From CAZJWR01 sp964549765 (GTDB lineage: Bacteria; Zixibacteria; MSB-5A5; GN15; JAAZOE01): a stretch of 64,000 nucleotides of DNA. The notes under the pieces were generated by a model. It was not told the DNA's origin. It searched no databases and saw only the letters and a list, made by a program, of their open reading frames with translations. Made by a program: the position numbers and the translations under genes. Shown piece after piece: positions 34,410-42,309 of this stretch; within the stretch, counting starts at the first letter, position 1; each line of letters begins with the position of its first letter. The DNA lies in assembly GCA_964549765.1 (NCBI GenBank), contig CAZJWR010000008.1, positions 23,376 through 87,375 of the forward strand. The letters are read 5' to 3'.

Positions 34410-35783
34410 GTGAGATTTGTGAAGATAGCAATAGCCCTGATAATGATTGCGGCCCTGGCCGGTCCGGTCGCGGCCCAGGAATCCAATTGCCAGACGCAGC
34501 AGTGTTTTGTGCAGTCGGCGAAGATCCATTACAAGGTTTACAAGAAAACGAAACTACGCGAGGATTTATACCACTGCATCGGACTTCTCAAAACGGCGTC
34601 GTCGATGTTTCCGCATCACCCGGAACTGTACTATTATCTGGGGACGTTCTATGCGGAAATCAACGCCATCGACACCATGGTGGCGTATTTCGATTCGACG
34701 ACGACGTATTGCGACGACGAATCGATCGATCAGTCGCAGCGGAACAACTGCTTCAAGGGCGACAAGTACATCGAAAAGATGAAGAAATTGCGCGAGGATA
34801 TCTGGGAACGGACATACAACGACGGCGTGAACTATATGGGACAGTACGACACCGTCCAGGCCATGATCGGACGGACGCAGAACGAGGATTCGCTCAAAAC
34901 CCTCGACAGCCTCAAGCAGCAGGCGTATAAGCTGGCCAAGGAAAGTTTCGACCTGGCGCTGCTGGCCAAACCGGCTGATCCGCGTACATACGACGCTCTG
35001 GCGGTTTTGTATGAACGGGAAAAGAAATATCAGGACGCCATCGACGTTTACACCAAGGCAATCGGCCTGATGGGAGAGGATTCGGCCCTGACGTCCAAGC
35101 TGGCCTATGCTTATATCTATATCCCGGATTGGGAAAACGCCATCAAATGGTTCCAGAAGTACCTGACCTATGCGCCGGACGACGTCAACGCCCTGATCAA
35201 CATGTCGGTGGCCTATAACGCCCTGAGCGATTATGAAAAATGGTATGAATACCTGGACAGGGCGCTGAAACTGCAGCCGGAGAACACGCAATTGCTGTTC
35301 AACGCCGGTCAGTATTGGTTTTTGAAGATGCAGGAAGCCAATGATAGTCTGACGGCAATTACCGATTCCACGGCCGAGGCCAAAGAACGGCGCAAAACCT
35401 TTGACGCTCGGGTCGTGGCGGACCGTGACAGCGCCATCGCATCTTTCGAACAAGTCATCAAGATTAATCCGGAAGATACCGATGCGCTCAAACGGCTGGG
35501 AATTCTGTATCTTATTGCCACCCAGACGGAGAAGGCGGCCGGTGTTTTCGAGCAGTATCTTCAGATCGATTCGACCGACGTCTCCGCCCTGGATTATCTC
35601 AGCCGCGCCTATATTATCCTGGGCAAGACCAAAGAGGCGATTCCGCCGCTGGAAAAGATGGTCGATCTGGATCCTGGCAATCTCGACGCCTGGCAGCGGC
35701 TGGCCGAAATTTATGAATATAACGGCATGCCCGATAAGGCCAAACAGGCCCAGGCCAAAGTCGATGAGCTGAAAAATTTGTGA
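34410..35783 (+). CDS. Exported TPR-repeat protein
   Basis: A 457-residue protein with a signal peptide (MRFVKIAIALIMIAALAG) followed by tetratricopeptide repeats. Clear units include DPRTYDALAVLYEREKKYQD, NVDALINMSV-like helices (DDVNALINMSVAYNALSDYE), DTDALKRLGILYLIATQTEK and NLDAWQRLAEIYEYNGMPDK. The repeats form a superhelix for protein-protein contact, probably in the periplasm. The start is GTG 34410 with GGGAGG five bases upstream. A strong UUCG-loop terminator follows before PriA. The partner is unknown. Confidence 0.88.
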   Translation: MRFVKIAIALIMIAALAGPVAAQESNCQTQQCFVQSAKIHYKVYKKTKLREDLYHCIGLLKTASSMFPHHPELYYYLGTFYAEINAIDTMVAYFDSTTTYCDDESIDQSQRNNCFKGDKYIEKMKKLREDIWERTYNDGVNYMGQYDTVQAMIGRTQNEDSLKTLDSLKQQAYKLAKESFDLALLAKPADPRTYDALAVLYEREKKYQDAIDVYTKAIGLMGEDSALTSKLAYAYIYIPDWENAIKWFQKYLTYAPDDVNALINMSVAYNALSDYEKWYEYLDRALKLQPENTQLLFNAGQYWFLKMQEANDSLTAITDSTAEAKERRKTFDARVVADRDSAIASFEQVIKINPEDTDALKRLGILYLIATQTEKAAGVFEQYLQIDSTDVSALDYLSRAYIILGKTKEAIPPLEKMVDLDPGNLDAWQRLAEIYEYNGMPDKAKQAQAKVDELKNL

Positions 35784-35813
35784 TTGGCCGCGACCGGCCT
35801 AAAAGGTATCATG

Positions 35814-35839
35814 GGGCAGCCTTCGGGCTGCCCTTTTTT
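35814..35839 (+). terminator. Rho-independent terminator with UUCG loop
   Basis: An 8-bp stem GGGCAGCC (35814-35821) and GGCTGCCC (35826-35833) closed by the very stable TTCG loop and followed by six T. It ends the TPR transcript only four bases before the priA start codon. Confidence 0.92.
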
Positions 35840-35843
35840 GCGT

Positions 35844-38318
35844 ATGAGCGATAAACTGATAAATCTGGCCGTTGCCGGTCCCTATCATAATCTCTTCACC
35901 TACAAGGCGCGCGATAAGGATATCCTTGATCTGGAGCGAGGCTGCCGTTTTCTGATACCGTTCGGCGCCGGCGCCAAAGTCGGGTTTTTTGTCGACTACC
36001 AGACAGAGCCGGTGGAATATCGCCTCAAGTATCCCAAAGAACGAATCGATGCCGCATCACCCTTTCCGGACTATCTCTTCGATTTCTGCCTCTGGCTGGC
36101 CGACTATTACTATGCCGGGCCGGGCGAAACGCTGGCGGCGGCGCTTCCCGGCGCCGGGACCAAACGACCGCAGCTTGACTACGAAGTCGTCGATACATCT
36201 TATCTCGAAAATCAAGTGTCGGGCGAGACCCCCAACAGCGCATTGGCCCGCAGATTCCTTCGTTATGGAATCGTCAAAGAATTGTCGCTGGCCGGCGATA
36301 AGACACATCTCCCGATCATCCGTGACTGGATCGAACGGGGCGTCATCAGGACGCGCTACCGCGTCCGCAAGAAGCGCCGGAAAATGCTCGGCTATCGATT
36401 GGCATCATCACCCAACGCTGACCTGGATGCGCAAACGGAGAGTGCCCCAAGCATCCGGCCCGATATGGTCTACTCCCGCGCCGATCTTCTCGGCCGGATG
36501 GGTTTCACCGCGTATCAGATTACCAAGCTGCTGAAGAATGAGATAATCGAAAGGGTTTTCGACGACACCGGTATGTCCGATTTGACGACCTATCCGATAC
36601 GGCATGAACTTCCGCATATGGACCTGCTGGACGGCCAGAAACAAGCGCTGGATCATATTCTGCCCGCCGTGCGCGACAACAAATTCGCACCGTTTCTGCT
36701 GTTCGGCGTCACCGGGTCGGGCAAAACGCTGGTTTATTGTCACGCCGCCCGCGAGGCCGTGGAAGCAGGCGGTTCGGTGTTGGTGATGGTTCCGGAGATC
36801 GCCCTCTCGGGGCTTCTGCTGTCATCGTTCGCGGCTTTTTTCGGCGACCGCGTGGCCGTGATGCATTCCGGTTTGACGAATAGTGAACGCCTGGCGGTGC
36901 GCGAACGGATCGCGTCGGGCGAAGTGCGGGTCGTCATCGGGCCCCGTTCAGCCATATTCTCGCCGCTTCACAATCTCCGCCTGATTGTCATCGATGAGGA
37001 GCACGATCCGTCCTACAAGCAGGACGATCCCGCTCCCCGCTATAACGGCCGCGACGCGGCCGTCATGCTCGCCCGGATGGCATCCTGTCCGATAATTCTC
37101 GGATCGGCATCGCCGTCGATCGAATCGTACCAAAACGCCATCACCGGGCGTTATCATCTGCTGACTCTGGATCAACGGCCCAAATCGGGTTACCGCATGC
37201 CGTCGATTGAAATGCTGGATATGAAGCATGAGAAAATCTCAGGCGACTGTTCCTTCATGTCCTATCGCTTGAAAAAGGAAACCGAGATTCATCTCGCCGC
37301 CGGCGGCCAGGTGATCTATTATCTCAATCGGCGGGGATTCAGCCCGAGGCTCAAATGCGCCGACTGCGGCGAGGTGCCGTCGTGCCCCGATTGCGGCGTA
37401 ACGCTGACTTATCACAAATCGGGACGATCCCTCAAATGTCATTTTTGCGACCGGGTCGAGCCGGCGCCCGACCACTGTCCCCGTTGCGGTTCCGGCGAAT
37501 TTCTCTATCTCGGCGCCGGCACACAGCGGGTAGAAGAGGTCCTGACACGACTCTTCGAAAACGCCCGGTCGGTGCGGATCGATTCCGACCGCACGGCGAC
37601 CAAGTCCGGTCGGCTGATTCTCGGTGATTTCGCCGAAGAAAAGTATAATCTACTGGTGGGAACACAGATGGTGACCAAGGGGCTCGATATCCCCGGTGTG
37701 ACCCTGGTCGGCGTTCTTTCAGCCGATATCGGCCTCGATATGCCCGATTTCCGCGCCGCCGAAAAGACCTATGCCCGCCTGCTGCAGGTCGCCGGGCGGG
37801 CCGGGCGCGGCGACCGGGACGGGGTCGTCATGATCCAAACCTATTACACCGATCATCCCGTCATACGATATCTGCAGAGGGAAGGCTATCGGCCGTTTTT
37901 CGATGCCGTCATCGAAGAACGCCGTCAACTGCTTTATCCACCGTTTTCGCGCCTGATCAATATCACGTTGTCGGGCGAGGATGAGAAGCTTCTGGAGAAG
38001 GAAGCTCTCCGGTTTCGCGTCAAGCTCGAAGAGCGCCTGGCCGGCCTCGCCGCGAAAAACCGCCCTGTCGGTCAGGACCCACGCAGTCCTGATGGTGTTT
38101 CAGCAAAGGATTCCGCATCCTATCTTCAGGTTGCCGGGCCGGCCCCGGCGCCGATGTACAAACTGCGCGGATCGTACCGCCGCCGGATTTTCATCAAAAC
38201 GACGGCCATCCGCAAGATCGTTGCCCGCCTGCGTCGATGGGAGACAGACGAAAAAAACTTCTCTCTTCCCGCCAAAATACGGGTCATCATCGATGTCGAT
38301 CCCGTCGACATGATGTGA
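35844..38318 (+). CDS. priA: Primosomal replication restart helicase PriA
   Basis: An 824-residue superfamily 2 helicase that reloads DnaB at stalled forks. The N-terminal 3' DNA-binding domain begins DKLINLAVAGPYHNLFTYKA. Walker A is GVTGSGKTL (K294) and the Walker B DEEH occurs in IVIDEEHDPSYKQDDPAPRY. The zinc module has the paired cysteines CADCG, CPDCG, CHFCD and CPRCG. Later helicase motifs include GTQMVTKGLDIPGVTLVG and LLQVAGRAGRGDRDG. The start is placed at ATG 35844 because homology begins there. No ribosome site is visible: the region upstream is the terminator of the previous gene. Internal starts would cut the conserved domain. Confidence 0.95.
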   Translation: MSDKLINLAVAGPYHNLFTYKARDKDILDLERGCRFLIPFGAGAKVGFFVDYQTEPVEYRLKYPKERIDAASPFPDYLFDFCLWLADYYYAGPGETLAAALPGAGTKRPQLDYEVVDTSYLENQVSGETPNSALARRFLRYGIVKELSLAGDKTHLPIIRDWIERGVIRTRYRVRKKRRKMLGYRLASSPNADLDAQTESAPSIRPDMVYSRADLLGRMGFTAYQITKLLKNEIIERVFDDTGMSDLTTYPIRHELPHMDLLDGQKQALDHILPAVRDNKFAPFLLFGVTGSGKTLVYCHAAREAVEAGGSVLVMVPEIALSGLLLSSFAAFFGDRVAVMHSGLTNSERLAVRERIASGEVRVVIGPRSAIFSPLHNLRLIVIDEEHDPSYKQDDPAPRYNGRDAAVMLARMASCPIILGSASPSIESYQNAITGRYHLLTLDQRPKSGYRMPSIEMLDMKHEKISGDCSFMSYRLKKETEIHLAAGGQVIYYLNRRGFSPRLKCADCGEVPSCPDCGVTLTYHKSGRSLKCHFCDRVEPAPDHCPRCGSGEFLYLGAGTQRVEEVLTRLFENARSVRIDSDRTATKSGRLILGDFAEEKYNLLVGTQMVTKGLDIPGVTLVGVLSADIGLDMPDFRAAEKTYARLLQVAGRAGRGDRDGVVMIQTYYTDHPVIRYLQREGYRPFFDAVIEERRQLLYPPFSRLINITLSGEDEKLLEKEALRFRVKLEERLAGLAAKNRPVGQDPRSPDGVSAKDSASYLQVAGPAPAPMYKLRGSYRRRIFIKTTAIRKIVARLRRWETDEKNFSLPAKIRVIIDVDPVDMM

Positions 38319-38381
38319 AACCGAGGTGCCGACATCGGGCCGATCATTCCGTGCGGTGAATGGTGATAATACGCTCCAATA

Positions 38382-38411
38382 TTGTTTGATTTTCTCGTAT
38401 CATAGTATGAT
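38382..38411 (+). promoter_or_regulatory. Putative promoter of the selenoprotein peroxiredoxin
   Basis: A weak TTGTTT at 38382-38387, an 18-base spacer and TATGAT (one mismatch) at 38406-38411. The -10 element lies inside the perfect palindrome at 38398-38412. Confidence 0.4.
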
Positions 38412-38412
38412 A
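38398..38412. promoter_or_regulatory. Perfect 7-1-7 palindrome, candidate operator
   Basis: TATCATA, a central G and TATGATA form a perfect inverted repeat with one spacer base, 57 bases upstream of the peroxiredoxin start and overlapping the proposed -10. The 7-1-7 geometry is that of Fur/PerR-family operators, though the bases differ from the B. subtilis Per box. Binding of a peroxide regulator here is inference. Confidence 0.45.
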
Positions 38413-38469
38413 TTACTGCAGGAGAGGCAAATTCTGCTATCGCTTTCGCATTAAAAAGGAGATGTATTC

Positions 38470-39204
38470 ATGCCCGACAAAAAAGACGGATGTGTCTCGC
38501 CCGCCGCCGGGCCGATTATCCCCGACGCGGACAAGACGTCCGACGAACAACCTCAATCCCCGACAAAAGAGGTGATCAAAATGACGGCAAAAGTAGGCAA
38601 ACAGGCCCCCGATTTCGAGGCCAACGGCTTCTATAAGGACGGTTTCAACAATTTCAAGTTGTCCGATTACAAGGACAAATGGGTGTTGCTCTGTTTCTAC
38701 CCCGGCGATTTCACCTACGTTTGACCGACCGAACTGGCGGCGGTCGCCGCCATGAAAACCGAACTGGACAAGCTCGGTGTCCAGGTGCTGTCCATGTCCA
38801 CCGACAGCCGATTCACGCATAAGATCTGGCAGGAGGAGGAGCTGTCCAAGATGGTTCCGGGCGGGTTCCCGTATCCCATGCTGTCCGACCAGGGCGGGCG
38901 GATCGGATCGGTGTACGGTGTATATTCCGAGGAGGAGGGCGTCGATATTCGCGGACGGTTCATTATCGATCCCGACGGCGTTATCCAGGCTGCGGAAATC
39001 ATGACGCCGCCGGTGGGGCGCAATGTGACCGAGTTGATTCGGCAGGTCAAGGCGTTTCAGCATGTCCGCAAAACCGGCGAGGTGACGCCGGCCGGATGGC
39101 AGCCCGGCAAACCCACCCTGACACCCGGCCCTGCTCTGGCGGGCAAGGTGTGGAAGGAATGGAAAGTCGAGAACGCCTTTGCGAAGGAGAAAGTCACGCC
39201 GTAA
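38470..39204 (+). CDS. Selenocysteine-containing peroxiredoxin (AhpC/Prx1 type)
   Basis: A 244-residue selenoprotein if TGA at 38722-38724 is read as selenocysteine (residue 85). The frame is open on both sides, and the peroxidatic motif FTYV-U-PTEL replaces the usual FTFVCPTE exactly at the catalytic cysteine. It should reduce H2O2 or alkyl peroxides. N-terminal residues 1-35 are an extra segment with Cys8. The thioredoxin fold then runs KVGKQAPDFEANGFYKDG ... VLLCFYPGDF, LGVQVLSMSTDSRFTHKIW and GRFIIDPDGVIQAAE. The C-terminal GEVCPAGW resolving motif of 2-Cys enzymes reads GEVTPAGW (T206), so the classical resolving cysteine is absent. AAGGAG eight bases before ATG 38470 supports the start; ATG 38581 is an alternative. 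Standard gene callers would split this gene at the TGA. Confidence 0.9.
38736..38751 (+). promoter_or_regulatory. Bacterial SECIS-like hairpin
   Basis: A perfect 6-bp stem GGCGGC (38736-38741) and GCCGCC (38746-38751) with loop GGTC, extendable by one T-A pair. It starts 11 bases after the in-frame TGA and its loop guanines lie 17-18 bases beyond it. This matches the bacterial consensus for SelB binding (a short stem with GU in the apical loop), as in the AGGUCU loop of E. coli fdhF. Confidence 0.85.
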
Positions 39205-39213
39205 ACACGATTG

Positions 39214-39242
39214 GGACCAGGAGTCCGAAGGACTCCTGGTCC
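39214..39242 (+). terminator. Hairpin downstream of the peroxiredoxin gene
   Basis: A perfect 13-bp stem GGACCAGGAGTCC (39214-39226) and GGACTCCTGGTCC (39230-39242) with loop GAA, nine bases after the stop. It lacks a T run. Confidence 0.6.
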
Positions 39243-39467
39243 ATAATTCCTTCCGGATATTGCGCCCGTTGGGCGGTATCCGATCATAAAATTCTCTCGA
39301 TTGAGTTATTATCCGCTATCGAACATCAACTCCCAATTCGCAGGCGACAGGCGGCGCATCATAATCTTTTTATGGCACATCGGCGCCCACACGTATAGAT
39401 TGGATGGAACCGATTATGCGCCTGTTATAACGCGCATGCGATCGATGTGCACAGAGTGACAGTCATT

Positions 39468-41057
39468 ATGAATAATGATAAGAAACCATTGAGCATATCC
39501 GGCTATCTGGTGATCGCGGCCGGCGTCGTCCTGGTGAGGCTGGTCTTTGCGGGACTTGTGAATTTGCTTCCCGAGGAAGCCTACTACTGGAGTTACGCTC
39601 AACATCTGGACATCGGATATCTGGATCATCCCCCGATGGTGGCCTGGCTGATCTGGCTGTCGACGTCGCTGGGCGGACAGGCGGAATTTTTCGTCCGCCT
39701 GCCGGCGTTCATCTGCTGGATTATCTTCGTCGTCTTCATGGTCCGCTTTGCCCGCCGGCTGATGGGGGATACGGTCGCATCACCGACCATGATTCTGACG
39801 GCGACGCTGCCGATCTATTTTTCCGTAGGTTTCCTTATGACGCCCGATGCGCCGTTGTACGCCTGCTGGGCGGGGGCGTTGTATTTTCTGGAACGGGCGC
39901 TGGTGGGGAAACAGGGCCGCGCCTGGCTCTGGGCCGGGGTGTGCGTCGGACTGGGGCTGCTGTCGAAATACACCATGGGGCTGATTGTCGGATCGGCCTT
40001 TGTGTATATGATCATCGACGCCGATTCGCGGCGGTGGTTTCGCCGTCCGGAACCCTATGTCGCCGGCTTGATCGCGGCGGTGATTTTTCTCCCCGTTATT
40101 ATTTGGAATTATCATAATGACTGGGCGTCGTTTGCGTTTCAGGGATCGCGGCGGTGGAGCGGCACGATCAGATTTTCGTTACATGAAATGCTGGGCGCGG
40201 CCGTGGTTCTTTTAACGCCGATCGGATTTCTGGCGGCGATGGAGGCGCTGTTCAAACCGCAACGAATCGGCGGGGCTTCCGGCGGAACCGAATCGGGGGA
40301 GAGACGCGGACGATGGTTCATGCTGATCTTTGCGCTGGCGCCGCTGAGTATATTCATCCTCAACAGCCTCCGCAGTCAGGCCAAATTGAACTGGACGGGG
40401 CCGGTCTGGCTGGCGATTTTGCCGCTGATCGCGTATCGTCTCGCCGCTCATCGAGACGAAATCCGCAACCACTTCGGGCGATTCATCCATGGCGGATGGA
40501 AGCCGACCGTTATCACACTGGCGATACTCTACCCTCTCTGTTTTCTCTATATTTTTCTGGCAACGCCCGGCTTCACACCGGCGAATGGGCTGCCGCTGCC
40601 GACGGCCTGGCCCGAGCTTACCTCGGACGTATATCAAATCAGGGACAGCCTGCAAAACATCGAAGGCAAGACACCGCTCATGGTCGGCCTCCACCATTAT
40701 TGGATCGAAAGCGAATTGAGTTATTACGGTCTGCGCACGACCGATTCATTGCCGGACGTGGGCGGAAGCGCCTTTGTGGATGGCGGCAGCCTGATGTGGA
40801 ACCGGTGGATGCCGCCTGAGAAAGCAATCGGCAGAAATATCCTGCTGATCGGTTTCAGCGAATCGTCCCTGGAGCCGACATGGGTAACCAAGCACTTCGA
40901 TACCCTCTCAACCATCCGGCGGGTGCCGATCAAGAAATACGGCCGCACGGTCGGACACTTCTTCTGGCGCTACGGTTACGATTATCGCTGGCCGCCGGGC
41001 GCGTTGTCTTCGCAAGCAGAAAGCCAGACGATTCCCGACGGCGTCATCGGCAATTAA
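39468..41057 (+). CDS. GT83/ArnT-like polytopic glycosyltransferase
   Basis: A 529-residue membrane enzyme of the PMT_2 superfamily that transfers a sugar from a polyprenyl-phosphate carrier to lipid or protein on the periplasmic side. The first extracytoplasmic loop has the catalytic-type acidic motif EEAYYWSYAQHLDIGYLDHP, then FVRLPAF; the TPDAPLY motif follows in the next loop. About eleven helices are predicted, and a soluble periplasmic tail begins near residue 380 (TPLMVGLHHYWIESELSYYG). The family also includes 4-amino-arabinose transferases. ATG 39468 is chosen; GTG 39447 is possible and neither has a clear ribosome site. The acceptor is unknown. Confidence 0.85.
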   Translation: MNNDKKPLSISGYLVIAAGVVLVRLVFAGLVNLLPEEAYYWSYAQHLDIGYLDHPPMVAWLIWLSTSLGGQAEFFVRLPAFICWIIFVVFMVRFARRLMGDTVASPTMILTATLPIYFSVGFLMTPDAPLYACWAGALYFLERALVGKQGRAWLWAGVCVGLGLLSKYTMGLIVGSAFVYMIIDADSRRWFRRPEPYVAGLIAAVIFLPVIIWNYHNDWASFAFQGSRRWSGTIRFSLHEMLGAAVVLLTPIGFLAAMEALFKPQRIGGASGGTESGERRGRWFMLIFALAPLSIFILNSLRSQAKLNWTGPVWLAILPLIAYRLAAHRDEIRNHFGRFIHGGWKPTVITLAILYPLCFLYIFLATPGFTPANGLPLPTAWPELTSDVYQIRDSLQNIEGKTPLMVGLHHYWIESELSYYGLRTTDSLPDVGGSAFVDGGSLMWNRWMPPEKAIGRNILLIGFSESSLEPTWVTKHFDTLSTIRRVPIKKYGRTVGHFFWRYGYDYRWPPGALSSQAESQTIPDGVIGN

Positions 41058-41107
41058 TTTTGGTCTTTTTCATCCGGCGGTTGTCGAAATTTATGTTATG
41101 CGCGTTA

Positions 41108-41113
41108 TATAAT
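41108..41113 (+). promoter_or_regulatory. Perfect TATAAT -10 element
   Basis: TATAAT lies 48 bases upstream of the lipoprotein gene at 41161. The -35 region is poor; TTGTCG sits 21 bases upstream. This is a possible promoter only. Confidence 0.35.
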
Positions 41114-41160
41114 GATGTGTATCGCTTGTAGATGTTGTTATATCGCGAAAAGGAATTCGT

Positions 41161-42042
41161 ATGGCGAAAATATTTTCCGATTTATCCGGTTCGACCTGGA
41201 GGCAAATCATACTCTGGTCGATCTTCCTGACCCTCATCGGATGCAAATCCACGAAAGTCGAAAGCAGTTGGGCGGCGCAGCCGATGCAAATCGACGGTTC
41301 GGCCTCGAACTGGCGCGACCTGCCATTGACATTTTTCGAAGACGAGCGATTATCAATCGGCTTCGCCAACGATTCGACGAATATGTATATCCTTCTTCGG
41401 ACCAGCAATCTATCGTTCATCCGAGGAGTCCGCCGAGCGGGGATCACGCTGTGGCTGGACGCCAAAGGCGGCAAGGATAAAACAAGAGCCGTCTTTTATC
41501 AAGGCGGGCCCGATCCGAAAGCGATGCAAAAAGCCGGCTTGGTCGACCATACCATTAATGCGGCCCGGATCGGTGATCGACCGTTCATGAAAAACATGCT
41601 GTCCGACAGCATGCCGCATGAAAGATTTTCATATATCGACGAAAGCTATTATCTGGAGAAGAATATCGATCCCGACGGAACATTCGGTCCGGCCATAGCG
41701 GTTGGCGTCGAGGACGGGTTCTGCATCTACGAGCTCAAGATACCGCTGACCGATGCGCCCCCGGAGCTGTATGGCATAACAGCGCAGCCGGGGCAAAAAA
41801 TCTCCATCGGCGCCGAATGGCAAGAGATGGATACCGATAAATTCCGCGGCCGGTTTCCCGGTGGACGAGAGGGAACTCCCGATGGCGGGCAGGGTTTTCC
41901 CGGCGGCTTCAGGCAGGATGATACGCCCTTCGGTGGCGGCGGGATGCGTCCCGGCGGCATGAAGGGCGGCCCCAGAGAAGGCCCGTCGATGGATAAAAAG
42001 GATATCTGGATCAAGACGCAATTGGCCCTTCCGCCGGCGTGA
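41161..42042 (+). CDS. CBM9/DOMON-like lipoprotein
   Basis: A 293-residue lipoprotein (lipobox TLIGC near residue 28). Residues 40-110 read QIDGSASNWRDLPLTF followed by LSIGFANDSTNMYILLRT, the start of a CBM9-like beta-sandwich of the DOMON group, which binds sugars or haem. The second half (VGVEDGFCIYELKIPLTDAP) continues the fold. The C-terminal 60 residues are low-complexity Gly/Pro/Arg/Met (GRFPGGREGTPDGG, then FGGGGMRPGGMKGG). AAAAGGA lies upstream of the ATG. It is convergent with the HdrD-like operon. The ligand is unknown. Confidence 0.72.
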   Translation: MAKIFSDLSGSTWRQIILWSIFLTLIGCKSTKVESSWAAQPMQIDGSASNWRDLPLTFFEDERLSIGFANDSTNMYILLRTSNLSFIRGVRRAGITLWLDAKGGKDKTRAVFYQGGPDPKAMQKAGLVDHTINAARIGDRPFMKNMLSDSMPHERFSYIDESYYLEKNIDPDGTFGPAIAVGVEDGFCIYELKIPLTDAPPELYGITAQPGQKISIGAEWQEMDTDKFRGRFPGGREGTPDGGQGFPGGFRQDDTPFGGGGMRPGGMKGGPREGPSMDKKDIWIKTQLALPPA

Positions 42043-42163
42043 CATCGTCAGTTATAATGATTATGGCCATGACTCGTTGTATGCCGGCCAACTACATCCC
42101 ACCCGTGCAGGGCATGAGTGGGCCACCGCGACTGGTTTGCTTGAATTCGGCACTTATGCTCTG

Positions 42164-42191
42164 TTCCGCAGGGTCCTCTGACCCTGCGGAA
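42164..42191. terminator. Perfect 12-bp hairpin between convergent genes
   Basis: TTCCGCAGGGTC (42164-42175) and GACCCTGCGGAA (42180-42191) with loop CTCT. There is no adjacent T run; it probably supports 3'-end formation of the lipoprotein mRNA. Confidence 0.5.
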
Positions 42192-42215
42192 TAGCGACCC
42201 ACTTACTTGAATAAT

Positions 42216-42243
42216 AAAAAAAAGGGCGGCCGGACGACCGCCC
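42216..42243 (-). terminator. Rho-independent terminator of the Rrf2 operon
   Basis: On the minus strand GGGCGG and CCGCCC form a 6-bp stem with an 8-base loop, followed by eight T (A run at 42216-42223). It lies 66 bases past the stop of the HdrD-like gene. Confidence 0.8.
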
Positions 42244-42309
42244 CATTTACTCACTTCCCTATAGATAAGCATGCCGGACGGGGAAAATCCCGAGCAGCAT
42301 AAAACCCGC

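Noticed and set aside
38581..38724. Treating the peroxiredoxin as a pseudogene split by a stop codon
   Set aside because: Only one in-frame stop exists, it is TGA, it lies exactly at the catalytic position and a SECIS-like hairpin follows; decay would not choose these.
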